Source: Oscheius tipulae
Taxonomy: Eukaryota > Nematoda > Chromadorea > Rhabditida > Rhabditidae
Assembly: GCA_037178975.1 (NCBI GenBank)
Contig: JASJZH010000001.1
Span: forward strand, 2,046,001 to 2,110,000
Length of the DNA stretch: 64,000 nucleotides
Direction of reading: 5' to 3'
Positions 50,413 to 64,000 of the stretch are shown here, piece after piece; position 1 is the first letter of the stretch, and the number at the start of each line of letters is the position of its first letter. The translations under genes were made by a program, and so were the position numbers. Below the pieces are notes generated by a model. That model was not told the origin of the DNA. It was given only the letters and a program-made list of their open reading frames with translations, and ran no database searches.

Positions 50413-51842
50413 ATGGACAACGTCCACCCTGGAGTGGTTATAGTCGCCCTATTGGCAGCTGTACCGCTCCAGTACTACCTCAGCCCGTCGTCTACCTCGG
50501 ATATCAAGTACTACCTGCAACGGTAAGGAACTCCATACTATCTCTGTCTGATGACTACCTGTGTTGCAACCATGACTCTGTTTCCTCGACGCTTGACTCT
50601 CTGTCCCAGACCCCTTGACTCTCTGTTCGCTAACCCTGATCCTTGTATTCAGACTAAAGTATCTCGACCAAATGCTCTGTATGTCTCTTGACTTCCTCTG
50701 ACTATGAGTGTCTGTTCAACTCCTGTACTGAACCTGCTATCCTCGCTCATACCCAGACCAAGACCGTTGCGAAACCTTTGGCTCCCGTGACTCTCTGCTC
50801 TGGATACTATGACTTTCTGTACTCACGACTCTTTGTCCCTATACTTTCTCTTATGTCTCTCGTTCCTCTACTCTTGATTATGTGTCGAATACTCACTGCC
50901 TCTGAGTTCCTTGTCCAGTGACTCTCTCCCTGTTCTCTTTCATTAAAACTGACACTTTCAGGGTGACAGATACTGTAATGAAGACCTCCTCTAGTTTCGG
51001 CATCACTCTTCCTGGCTACAAGGATCGGTACAAGACCGACGATGATGAAAAGGTTGATCCGAAATATGAGAGCTCAAACTTTTTCGCGGGTAAACAAATT
51101 TTCTCGTGCTTCTATATCATTTTCAGGCTCTGAAGAGATCAGAGAACGTCCTCCGGGTCTCCATTTCCGGGTCGGAGATGTGGTCAGACACAAGCAACGT
51201 GGCTACCGAGCTGCCATAATTGGATGGGACCCTGTGGCTAAGGCTCCGAAGGAGTGGTTGGCCAGGGTGCATGGAGAGAATCCTGTAAGTACGAAAAAAA
51301 TATTTCACTAGGTTGGGGGTCGAACCCAGTCCGTTTGAGCAGTAATCCGCCGCTTTGCCACGCGACCAAGTTGCAATGCCTCAACCCTGTCGCACCCATA
51401 TCATCTCGACACGCTTCGCGCATGACCTTTGCTCGTTTCCGAAGTGTCTTCACCTAAACTAGGTCCTAATTTTTGAGGTATCAATAAGTTTCGACCTAGC
51501 GAGAGCAGTGGTTGATCAAATTTTGGAAAGCTCTCCCTTTGAGGAGAGCAATATGGATTTTTATCTTGTCTATTACATTGTACCGTATCTTCAGGAATGG
51601 ACGACACAGCCAAACTACGCCATTCTGGTCGATGAGAGAGACAGAGCCATTCCCCAGTTGGCCTACGTCCCACAGGAAAAACTGGAACTCGCCTCGGAGA
51701 CCATAAACCACTTTTTGGGAAGAAAATACTTTGAGAGATGGGACCTAGAGAAGAAAAGGTAATATTTCCGTTGATTTTCGATCCGATCGCCTTCAGATAT
51801 GTAGTCCGTCCGCCTCTCAAGAGGTTCTATCCGGATGATTGA
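50413..51842 (+). CDS. Membrane-anchored YccV-like (hemimethylated-DNA-binding fold) protein
   Basis: Six exons (50413-50522, 50653-50678, 50970-51089, 51127-51284, 51595-51758, 51797-51842) close to 207 residues. An N-terminal hydrophobic anchor (GVVIVALLAAVPLQYYL) is followed by a linker and a YccV-like domain: LHFRVGDVVRHKQRGYRAAI, IGWDP, WLARVHGENPEW, QPNYAILVDERD and AYVPQEKLEL, then RYVVRPPLKRFYPDD. The fold occurs at the C-terminus of FBXO21 and in bacterial HspQ/YccV; no F-box is present. Function is unknown, and DNA binding is doubtful for a secretory or membrane-anchored form. The exon 3 acceptor (GTGACAG) is the least certain join. TTTCTTTCAG ends two bases before the ATG, 111 nt after the MAEA stop. 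Confidence 0.87.
51309..51382 (-). repeat. tRNA-like relic, YccV-gene intron
   Basis: On the minus strand ACTTGGTCGCGTGGCAAAGC (A-box-like) and CTGGGTTCGACCC (B box) are spaced as in a tRNA. It abuts the dispersed repeat at 51385-51556, and the same order is found at 58935-59375. Confidence 0.58.
51385..51556 (+). repeat. Dispersed repeat body, copy A
   Basis: It shares GTCGCACCCAT, TAGGTCCTA, GTTGATCAAATTTTGGA and the hairpin AGCTCTCCC...GAGGAGAGC with the minus strand of 58935-59100. Confidence 0.75.
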
Positions 51843-52595
51843 ACCAGAAAAATGACAAAATACTGAATCTGTATATTCTCTTCGGCGGGTAGTCATCTTC
51901 CGGTTACTTTCGCTAGATACTTTCACACATTCCGTGCCTTTATTGGTTTGTACATGTACAAAATAAAGATTTCTATTGGTAGTGGTACTGAACTGAGAAA
52001 ATGGAGACAGAGACGGATTAACTGACAGATAGTCGCTATGACAACAACAAAGACAACAGTCCGCTGTCATTGCACCGTTGGCACTGAAGCCCCTGGCTTC
52101 CCAGGACATGTTACCCAATTAGATTTTCATAGCTATAGCTATAGCTCCCTTGGACAATTAACTTGTTGAAAGGAACAAGAGCAAAGTTGGAAACCAAAGT
52201 GCAATAAATCCATTCAGAAAAGTCGAGCTACCCGAGGACTGCTGCTGCTCCCAGTGAAGTTACCGTAGCCGTAAAGGACGAGACTGCAGCTGTCAAGAGT
52301 GTTACCATAAAAACAATAGCTGCTGAATTTTGGACTTACGACTACACGGAAAAAACAGAGTCGGAACCCTAAGGAGACATGGTAGTCACGTTTTTTCTGT
52401 GAACTTCTAAGCTACCAAGAGAGACAGGGAGACGCCACGATTTTGACGACCTGAATTCGATCTCCGTGGATCACAACCTTTTTTCCAAGCTACTCTTTCT
52501 AATACCTTCCAATACTTCCCCAATTCAAAAATCTAACCTTCGTGGTTTCGATCACAAGCGAAAAGCTGTATAGACAAGCGACAAAAGTTTATTCT
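51843..52595. other. Convergent intergenic region
   Basis: It holds the 3' flanks of the YccV and COMMD4 genes. AATAAA-type signals for the plus-strand gene occur near 51960. A weak tRNA-like B box (TGAATTCGATCTCC) is at about 52450. No gene is seen. Confidence 0.4.
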
Positions 52596-53807
52596 TTAAA
52601 ACTTCTGCTTAATCAAGCTGTCGATCCTGCGCAGCTCTGAAACTTCTCTTTTCTCAACCAAACAACCCTCTCACCTTCACAAAAGTCTCCAAAAGTAGCC
52701 TGTCCAAAGCTGTAAGTCACTGGTTTTTCTCCAATCTTCCCAGTGAGTCTCACGCCTCCACCTTCACCATTTTCCACCCTCTCCAGATCAAAATTAGGCT
52801 CTAAAAATCACTAAAGATTATTAGAATTGACTCACTTTTCATCAAATTTTGCACCTGGCGCTCTTTGATCTCTTCTCTTGCCTTTGCATAGACCCTTGCC
52901 AACATTTTGCTGTGCTCCGGAGGCAGACCCAATAGACAGAGTTCACTGTCTAAATCCTCCGGAGCACAGCCATATCCGGCTGATTTTTGGAGAATGAATC
53001 TGACGATTAGGAAAATCCTTCTGAGGGCTTGGGTATCTGAACCTTTTTGGTTAGGGTAAGCAGAAAAACTGACCTAGATCGTTCGTGACAAAGTTCTGAA
53101 GAGAAGAGTCGGCCGTTTCGGGCTCAGATATTGATAATAGGTAGTCAGCTCCAAGTTGACAGATTCCTCGATATTTTATCGCTGACTGAAATCGATTAAG
53201 GGACTGTACTGTGTATTTTTCCCTAGGTCCTTTTTCTAACGTCTAGCGTGCGCTAAGACTCACTTTGACTCGAATTTTTCGTCCAATTTTGACTTTCCAG
53301 TTCTGCGATGTTCTACTGAGTTGTAGATCTGGATCTCCTCTATAGCTTTGTAGAGCACCGTTTAGTCTAATATTCGCTCCAATACCACGAAAATGCGGAG
53401 AGAGGACAATCCAACGGCGCGCACCTCAAATAGACTACTCGACAGTATATTTGAGCGGTTCTACAAAGTTGTAGAGCTGACCAAAATATAGTTTTTTTTG
53501 TAGAGCACGAGAGTCTTTAAATCCCATTTCTAGTAGTCGAAAGTAGCAAGATAAGCGCAGTTTATTTTGGCTGTCATGGTCTGGATCGACTTATTAGATT
53601 TGCCAGCTCGTTATTACCAAAAATAGAACCAGAAAAGTACCTAAGCGAATAAATGAAGGCAAAAAAGAAAATTGTTAGTTGACCTTACCAGTTTTGACGA
53701 GGCAGCGATTTCGTTCAGGACAAAATCCGGGCAGTCCATGCCTCCGAGAAATCGGAATTTCTGAGAAAAAAACGTTTTAAGTTCGGCCCTGTTTCAGGTC
53801 CTACCAT
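52596..53807 (-). CDS. COMMD4: COMM domain-containing protein 4
   Basis: COMMD proteins form the Commander complex for endosomal recycling. Six exons (53807-53805, 53760-53689, 53185-53074, 53036-52836, 52800-52675, 52642-52596) close to 186 residues, against about 199 in human. The start MKFRFLGGMDCPDFVL matches the family's MRFRFCGDLDCPDWVL pattern. A helical HN domain follows (ALRRIFLIVRFILQKSA; LCLLGLPPEHSKMLARVY) and then a short COMM domain (GGGVRLTGKIGEKPVTYSFG; ELRRIDSLIKQKF). The initiator ATG is followed directly by an intron. Intron 2 (about 500 nt) carries a copy of the palindromic interspersed repeat. Identification relies on motifs; the C-terminus is more divergent than the N-terminus. 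Confidence 0.89.
53300..53520. repeat. Interspersed intronic repeat, third copy
   Basis: Two half-units (GATGTTCTACTGAGTTGTAG and GGTTCTACAAAGTTGTAGAG) flank a centre containing GGCGCGCACC. This is the architecture seen at 23085 and 25785 in ARID1 introns. Confidence 0.6.
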
Positions 53808-54214
53808 TCTTTGTTGTTGTCCAGGAAAAGTTGACTATCAAAAGTATAAGAACCTTTGAATTCTTATTTGTTCCCCCAGTACGCAACGGTGCGTCAAGAC
53901 CATATATTTATTGCGTACTTCCTTTTAGTTCTCTTAATTTCCTCTATTATTCCTATTCACAAATCTAGTTTTCCAGTTTTCCAGCCTCGTCCATGTGCAT
54001 TTAGTCGCCAGAATCAGCTGTTTGAAAATGTCCAATTTTTATCCCAATGCCCTAAAGTGAGTTACTTTCCTTCAACCTTAACTGAACCTAGTTTTAGCGG
54101 TTACACTCAATTCTACAGCACTTCCCCGGCTAGCAATCAGGCAAACACGGTTTTCGGGTATAACATCAGCTTAAGTTTCGAGTATAGTCAAAGTTTAGGA
54201 CCACAGGGACTACA
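53808..54214. other. Divergent spacer between COMMD4 and ZFR
   Basis: This 407-bp region should hold both promoters. An open frame here (53856-54218) has no family match or splice support. Confidence 0.4.
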
Positions 54215-57393
<3,179 letters not shown>

Positions 57394-57589
57394 TCCTGTT
57401 GTTGAAATTTCCCTATGATCTGAGCTAGTCTAGATAATTGAATTGTTTTTCATTATCGTTGTAAATGAAGCATTTACTTCATTCTATGGTAACCCGCTTG
57501 CAGTCAAATTGGCCGGTCTGTATTGGAGGTCGATTGGCTTGCGATCGTCGTAGAGTGTCGGGGCCTAGGCTCGAAGTATTGGAAGCTAG
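57394..57589. other. Convergent spacer between ZFR and the receptor gene
   Basis: About 200 bp hold both 3' ends. No clear AATAAA is seen on the plus strand. Confidence 0.4.
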
Positions 57590-60500
57590 CTACTCTGTTA
57601 CCTGAAGGAGGATGATGACAGTTCCGACGAAGCAAGCCATCGAGAAGATGAGCAAAAAGAGTCGGTCAAGGACCATGGCGACATATTTCCAATCCTCGTC
57701 AATCTGGAAAGAGACGAGTAGAGACAGACAGACAGCAACAGAGCGACAGAGAAACAAGGAGACAGTAAGATAGAGAGACAGCTTGTGGCAGTAGCCTCCG
57801 TAGATACAAGAAAAGGAACAACGTTCTACTGTCACATCACAGCTCACATTGAAGCCATCTCCCCTAACATGCCAGGACTTGTTAAATTCTTACTTATTTT
57901 AAATACAGTAACATCCAAACTTTTGCAATGTTTCGCAATAAATTAGAGTCTCTCAAACAGTCAATGGTTAGGAATCTATTGGTGCAATGACTACTTCGCT
58001 TGCTGTCGACATCAAGTAGCCTACTTCTCTGCAGCCGGTAACTCCCAAGAATTTGAAGGATCTGGACCACAATCAGTCTATTTCTGAGTCAGGGGTTCTA
58101 CGATTCCTTTCGCTGCTTTCTTCGAGTAGTCTACCAGGATTAGTGGAGCTCCCATGGAACTGACTTTTATCTTCTACCCGTTCGTGGACGCTCGACCGAG
58201 ACTATCTTTGAAGCCGCTATGACCTCCGGATTCGCTCTGTCAACCCTTCTATAATGTTGGCTATCCGAAATACTCTGGACGGGGACAGTCTACCATGGTA
58301 CCTCCAACGAGACTAGACTCGAGACCTACGATGCCCATCGTTACAACTACTCTCTACTACACGGGAGGAACCGAAACAAAGATTAGGAAGGTTAGTACAA
58401 TTTAAAACCATCCCTGGTTGGGCTATTATGGGTTTGTTGGAATGCTTGGGCTTTTACAGACTTTAATTAGTTAGGAGATTAAGAGAGACAGACAGACAGA
58501 TAGACAGATAGACTGGAGAACAGAGACAGTGACTGAACTCACCTTATCATCCCGATCTTTCTTCTTCAACAGCTCTGCAATGAAGCAGATGTTCTCGAAA
58601 GCCTTGACGACTTGAGGAGAGTAGTATAGTTTCTGAATCCTGTCATCCAAAACAATTCCCCCTGCTCCTCTGCCAACATCTCTGCTCACACGATGTTCGT
58701 GATAGTTTAGTGGAATTTTGCCATCCAAAGTGGCGGGGCCACCCTGTTGCCGTTTAGTACTGACTCTTCGGAACGATTCTTCCGAATCGTCCAACGGCCT
58801 CCTCATGAAAAGAATCTTTGGCAGCCACTTGAGGAAGACGAGCTTGACCCATTTCGGCATCAAATGGGTTGTAGGTGTACGCCAGTGGAGGTTCAGTGCT
58901 GCAAACGACAAGCATATATGCCGCGAAACCAAAAAAAAACTTGTCGCTCTCCTCAATGGGAGAGCTCTCCAAAATTTGATCAACCATTGCTTTCGCAAAG
59001 TCGAGAACTATCGGTACCTTAAAAACTAGGACCTAATTTAAGTGACAAACATGGAAAACGAGGAGACCTGATGCACGAAGCATGCCGAGACGAAATGGGT
59101 GCGACACTGCGGCAATGAGCTAATTCTTTAAAGGTAGAGTGCGGATGGTCTCGCGAGGAAATTACAATAGCACGTGTTCAGACTGGAAGATTTTCGCTAT
59201 TTTAGCGTGTTTACAGCCACTTTTCAGTTGTTTAGACATTGGCATCGAATTCACCTATTTTGGCCACTTTTAACATTTTTCTTGCACATTTTCCCCTATT
59301 GTCAGTAGGTTTATGCATGTCTAGACTATACTGCTCAAACAACCCGGGTTCGGTTCCAGTCCAAGGCAAATAAATTTTTCTTTTGTAAATTCGCTCTCTA
59401 GGCAGTTTTCGAGTTAATTACTTACATATAACGGTGACCACGACCGACAGTGTGACCATGACCATAGTGAACAGAAGATATTTGCCGATTAGAGGCAGAG
59501 TGATCGACGTGGCCGGGATGATTTCTGTCTGAAATTTTGAATTTTTGACCTATGTTACCGAGAAACTTACCAAGAGCAAGAAGAAGATAGTCAGTGCTAC
59601 AAGAATCGAAATACAGAGTGTGACCTTTTCTCCTGAATCTGACGGGAGATAGAAAACGAGAATGGTCAAGAAGGAGATTCCGACGCAGGGAAAAACGAGG
59701 TTGACAGTATAGAACAAGGGCTTTCGACGGAGCTGAAGGTAGTACATGATGTCAATGTAGGCACTCTGCGGACAGCAACTCGGGTAGTTCTTGGACCGGC
59801 GTCGAGCGACACGGGACATGATGTCCCATTCAACTGAGGGATAGTAGTCGGAGAGGTCTGGAATCAAAAAGTAAAGAGACTGGGAGACAGAGATACAGAG
59901 AGACAGATAGGCGAGAGACAGAGATAATGACAATAGTCTGATCTTGACAGAGAGACAGTTGCACTCACCAATTCCCTCGTCAGCAATGGTAATATTGTCT
60001 GCCACCCCGCTCTCATTGATCTCTTCCTCATACCGAACATTATGTTCCAGAAGTTCCAGATTCAGTAGATTCTCCGAATAAGTCCAGGACCCGAACTTCA
60101 AGTGACACTGCTGCTCATCGAAGGGGAACCATCTGACGTCTATTTGACACATACTGAAAGAAATTTAAGGAGAATCTTCCCAAAGTAAACCTCTTAAAAA
60201 TGGCCGGTGGCTCCCAAGTTACTTCGCCCGAATAGTGGAGTGTCGCCTTTGTAGCGATTGTGATGTTATATGTACTATCGGCACTAAAATTTAGATTACT
60301 GTAAATCTTTCCAGTTCAAACTTGTTGTAGAGAACGATATCGGGCACCCAGATCATCTCATAGGGCACGTAGAGCACACTCACACCACCGTAATTCTTCG
60401 GATTCCAGGCGAGCTTTGGATCGTACCAGACCTGCTTGAGCCAGACCGAACAGGTCATGATTTGGTCGATCTCGTGCTAGGGAATTTTGAAACAAGATAT

Positions 60501-61125
60501 AAAGATAACTCACGACATCAATGATCTGACTGAGACGAAGCTTTAGCTTGATCGTGATGGGCTCATGAGGACTTTTGGCTGGTCTGGAAGAGTGAGTGTC
60601 AGGTCTTGGAACTGAGTAGAGAGTTGGGTAATCGGGAACGGTCAACGGAGAGTATATAGTCAGAGCTGAGAGACACAGTAGCTGGTTCGAACAGTCTGAT
60701 ACTGACTGATCAAATCAGAAAGTCATAATTTTCAATTTGCAGAGGCTTGCATCAAAGAGACAACTGGTCAGATCAAGGAACAAGAGTCTCAAAAATGAGG
60801 TCCATGAAGGTGTCCTTCAGTCAGAGACTGAACAATATTTAGTACAAATAGAGACTAGAGAGTTCAAAGAGGCTGAACAGATATGAGGGGCAGAGGGACG
60901 CTGTCAATTGCAAACTTCTGTACTGAACAGTGAGACAGGGAGTGTCAGGAACAGAAGAGTAGGGGGAGTACTGGGAGATACCGTAGAAAGTTTCAAAGAA
61001 GCTCATCCTCACCTTCTATGCCGATTATAATTGACCATCAAATCATCGTAGAGTCGCTTGGCATCCTCATTCGCCGCCACCGCCAGCAGAAACCAACTCA
61101 AAATAAGGTTCAAAACAGTTCTCAT
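57590..61125 (-). CDS. Nicotinic acetylcholine receptor alpha-type subunit
   Basis: This is a pentameric ligand-gated cation channel subunit at the cell surface. Nine exons run from a signal peptide ([20 protein letters not shown], 61125) to VIILLQVTE. Visible are the ligand-binding domain ([20 protein letters not shown]), the Cys-loop ([16 protein letters not shown]), and loop C with adjacent cysteines (NYPSCCPQ), which marks an alpha subunit. M1-M3 follow ([60 protein letters not shown]), then a cytoplasmic loop with [20 protein letters not shown], and M4 ([20 protein letters not shown]). M2 has the usual glutamate near its start, consistent with cation selectivity. A CTTTTAG acceptor lies 14 nt before the ATG. 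One intron holds dispersed repeat copy B. Confidence 0.96.
58935..59375 (+). repeat. Dispersed repeat copy B with split tRNA-like segments
   Basis: The body (58935-59100) is inverted relative to copy A at 51385-51556. Downstream, a D-arm-like stretch (AAAGGTAGAGTGCGGATGG) is separated by about 160 nt from a T-half (ACTGCTCAAAC then CCGGGTTCGGTTCC, 59335-59372). ACTGCTCAAAC is also found in copy A's tRNA-like part. Confidence 0.6.
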
Positions 61126-61414
61126 CCTCTCCTCCTCATCTAAAAGACCACCTTCGAAATCAGTGTAGAGAAATGATGAGAGAAAAGAGGCGCAAATGGA
61201 ATTGTGGTCCGTATTGGTCCTCCGGGGGGCGAAGAATCGCCTAAAACCCCCGAAAATCCCTCTCTCTCGGAGTTGTAACAGGAATCAATAGAAGACTGGG
61301 AGGACCCAATGGGCCAGCTGCTCGTCTCTCTCATAATGCATGTTCTATGAAACTAAAAAAAAACAAATTTATTTACATAAAGGCACATGATGGAGATCAT
61401 TTAATATATGACTG
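61126..61414. other. Spacer between zinc-finger gene and receptor gene
   Basis: The two genes are on the same strand. A minus-strand AATAAA at 61372-61367 follows the zinc-finger stop, and the receptor's acceptor is at about 61140. This is about 290 bp from stop to next start. Confidence 0.5.
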
Positions 61415-64000
61415 CTACTCGTTGTCGATTGCAATGGCCTTGACGCGGTCGTGCTGGACCTGTAAAAGAGGAGAATCAGACTCTTCTGGACGTTCCCGTT
61501 TTCAGAAAGACCTACTGATCTAGTCTTATCTAACTTGGTAGTCAAGAGATTTTCGGAAAGCTTAAGGTTCTAATAGGCTGTAAGAGAAGATCCCTATGTG
61601 CTCTGTGAGAAAAACAGTGACTAGAACCTAACAATGTCGAAGCTAGGAGTAGTTACGGGACTCAGCTCGTTCTGGCGAAGAGCAAACAGTCGCGAGTCTA
61701 TTCCAAAGAGCGAATCTTGTGCTACAGGCTGTTAGCCCCAAGGCGATGTTTCGATAGGAGTAGGAGAAGACTGAGCCTAGGAAGATCAGAGACCTACAGT
61801 AGATTTCAGATATATGCCAAGTTCATTTCTTGTTACATGGATAGGTTGAATCACATACATAAGGTTCTGAAGAGTCACCGCTCAGTAGAGACACATAGTC
61901 AACATTATCTGAACAGTCCTGAGTCTAGGCAGCTTGACGCAAAAGAGGCCGAAGTCATATTCTGATCTTGCCTTCACCTTCTTTCCACAATTGCCAAGAT
62001 TTGTCAGAGCTTAGCGATAGCTTAACAGCACGAATTCTATCAGTTTTAGGCGAGTTGGAAGACCTCGGTTTCACAAAGACGATATACCTTAAAGTTTAAC
62101 TGATTCTTTCTCCCAAATAGAAACCCTGCTGGTCGAGAGAACGAGAATGAAAGATATGATGTTCATCCCGAATATCTATGCCTTTGGGTCTACTACGGTG
62201 TCAACCCAGTATATTTTCTTACTCCCGACTCCCTTAGCATGCGCTACCTCCTAATCTCCTTTGCGAAAAATTCAAGATCTTGCGAATCGTTAGTCAGCAG
62301 CTACGGTAATCTAGCAAATTCCGTCAAAAGTCATGTGGCAAGCAGATTTTCCAATTGGCCAGTGAATGAAATTCTTTCTGGTTCTGTCAGATTTCTAAGA
62401 AACCTTTAACCCCCTTCCCCCCTTTGACTATTTTCTCAACTCACTTCTTCGACGATTCCCTCCACAATCTCCCTCAGCAGTTCCATCGAAGAGCCGGCAG
62501 TGTCGAGACCTTTCGGTTCCATGTTCCCATTCGGTATCTGCATATGACTCGTCTATAAACAGCCTTTATTTCTTCTAGAGCAAACATTCAAATCCCTGTT
62601 CATGTCGAACTAGGTGACTTCTTTTCCCGTAGAGCCTTCCACAGATCTGGCAGGCGAAGGGCTTCTCGCCGCTGTGCGACCTTTCGTGCATTCGCTGTGC
62701 TGAGGCCGAGACGAAGGTCTTGCCACAGTCCCAGGTGCACGCGTATGGTTTTTCTCCTAAAGTTTATAAAGTTGTAAGTAAATTATCAAAGTACCTGAAT
62801 GTGATCGTAGATGGCACTTGAGGGCTCCTTTACTGGCAAACTTCTGGGCGCAGACTGTACAGGCGAACGGCTTCTCGCCGGCATGCATTCGGCGATGGGC
62901 TTCTATTCGGGAGGGGTGCTGAAAATGTCTATTTCTGGAGAAGTCTCTGCCATCAAGTGTCTCTTTCATAGCAAGCTTTTGTCAGCTGTGACAGCTTGAA
63001 TTGCCACCATCTCATTTCTTTTTCTGTGTCTAATGTTTAATGGGACTGAGACAGGCGCCCAAGGTTCCGATCGTGAGTAAGTTTGTACTTTTGCCCTTTC
63101 AAGCGTCTCGGTGTTCCTTAAGCTTTTCAAAATTCTATTCGCATGCGATTTCCGTTTACCTGTACCGTTTCTCGTTCCAGCAAATATAATTTTCTGTTTT
63201 TGTTTTTTTGCAGGTGCATTTGAGGCCCGTGCATCTGGGAAAAATAGTCCGATCACTGTAAGTTTACGCATGTGCAAATGGCACGAGTTACGTAAAATTT
63301 TTCAAACTACAAACTATAACTAATCGCCCATCCCTGGTACCAAGTAAGAATTGACACTCAAATACTAAGCTCCCTCTTGTTTTAGAAAGGTGTCTTCTTT
63401 GCTACCTCGGGCAATTTGCTTGCAGTTTTGGCGCAAATATTCATATTATAACGTGAGGCGATCCCAAAGGCACTATGTTTGTTTCAAAAACCCACTCTAA
63501 TAATCTTTCTGCAATCCGGACACGGCCATATTGTCGTCGATCGCTGCAGTTTCTTGTGCCCGGCTGCCACGATGTCGACGGTCATGTTGATGCGTCCCCG
63601 TCTTGCCGCTTGGGCTGCTACAGATGATATAGGTTTCTGATTCTGTAACTGTCTTCTACAGATTACACGAAGTATATACTGAGAAGGGGTAGGAGTCGGT
63701 GACGTATACGGCATTTCCTTCCTCGTCGACGAACTGATATTCGTCTCCGAGCAGCTCGTGGCCGGAATAGATCGGATACGTGTTGTCGTCGGCGTCGAGA
63801 TCGGCAGCTTCTGTGGATATCACTACCTGAAAACGATGGATTTATAGCCCAAATTGGTAGGTTTCGCGTCAAAAATGGACAAAACCGACCTCTTCCTGTT
63901 CTCCGATCATCGAGGGCCCTGGCTCGTCGAGATAATTATCGCCCCGATACTCCTCCTTCATGTAGATAATCGGCTCTCCGTTCTGAGCCAAATGCTCCAT
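61415..64000 (-). CDS. C2H2 zinc-finger protein
   Basis: The frame opens at the window edge with an ATG at 64000 (MEHLAQNGEPIIYMKEEYRG), which may be the start or internal. An acidic region follows (ADLDADDNTYPIYSGHELLG; EYQFVDEEGNAVYVTDSYPF). A 31-nt intron near 63650 restores frame to a basic linker. Four fingers follow: WPCPDCRKIIRHPSRIEAH, FACTVCAQKFASKGALKCH, YACTWDCGKTFVSASAQRMH and FACQICGRLYGKRSHL, joined by HSGEKPF-type linkers. The end is ambiguous. Reading on gives HLVRHEQGFECLL and a stop at 62577-62575. A 62-nt intron instead joins to TSHMQIPNGNMEPKG and then VQHDRVKAIAIDNE, stop 61415. It is probably a nuclear DNA-binding regulator; I cannot assign the family. Confidence 0.82.
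61430..62440. other. Long intron or intergenic stretch in the zinc-finger gene
   Basis: I see no coding sequence between the short last exon (about 61415-61460) and the preceding exon at about 62450-62550. The sequence is ordinary, with few repeats. Confidence 0.4.

Overview
This is a compact animal nuclear genome segment. It encodes metazoan-type spliced genes: alpha-tubulin, a proteasome beta subunit, an ARID1/Osa chromatin subunit, HPS5, ZFR and an acetylcholine receptor. Most introns whose ends I could fix by reading frame are only 31-45 nt, and acceptors are T-rich (TTTCAG). Many start codons sit 2-14 nt after such an acceptor, and several same-strand genes are 3-120 nt apart. Together this suggests an animal with spliced-leader trans-splicing and operon-like clusters. 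Nematodes, some spiralians and tunicates have such features. I cannot name the phylum from sequence alone, and no spliced-leader RNA gene was seen.

Layout. 1-762 (-) is the 5' part of an unidentified gene. 1362-4109 (+) is an unidentified 407-aa protein. 5014-7723 (+) is alpha-tubulin with a tRNA-Leu in its second intron; a second tRNA-Leu lies downstream at 8229-8311 (-). A 396-nt inverted repeat (8541-8936 / 9425-9820) duplicates the end of a small RING gene (9137-9596). PSMB3 (10059-11497, -), an unidentified 101-aa gene (12316-12700, +) and CTU2 (13275-15564, -) follow. The ARID1/Osa gene occupies 16222-30120 (-). It is followed by about 4.4 kb without a recognisable gene, then ACTMAP (34523-35370, -) and an NHL-repeat gene (35581-38678, -).

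From 39.4 to 51.8 kb there are six plus-strand genes: IER3IP1 copy 1, a six-blade kelch protein, HPS5, IER3IP1 copy 2, MAEA and a membrane-anchored YccV-domain protein. Three of the gaps are only 98, 3 and 111 nt. COMMD4 (-), ZFR (+), a nicotinic receptor alpha subunit (-) and a C2H2 zinc-finger gene (-) complete the window.

The genes do not form one pathway. Several serve ubiquitin and proteasome biology (PSMB3, MAEA, RING, kelch), the secretory or lysosome-related pathway (IER3IP1, HPS5), cytoskeleton (alpha-tubulin, ACTMAP) and gene regulation (ARID1, ZFR, zinc finger, CTU2). The most distinctive non-coding content is a population of decayed tRNA-like sequences, mostly in introns, with four in a row at 18.4-18.75 kb. 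There are also two interspersed repeat families, CT/GA microsatellites and GACAG/CTGTC-rich introns.
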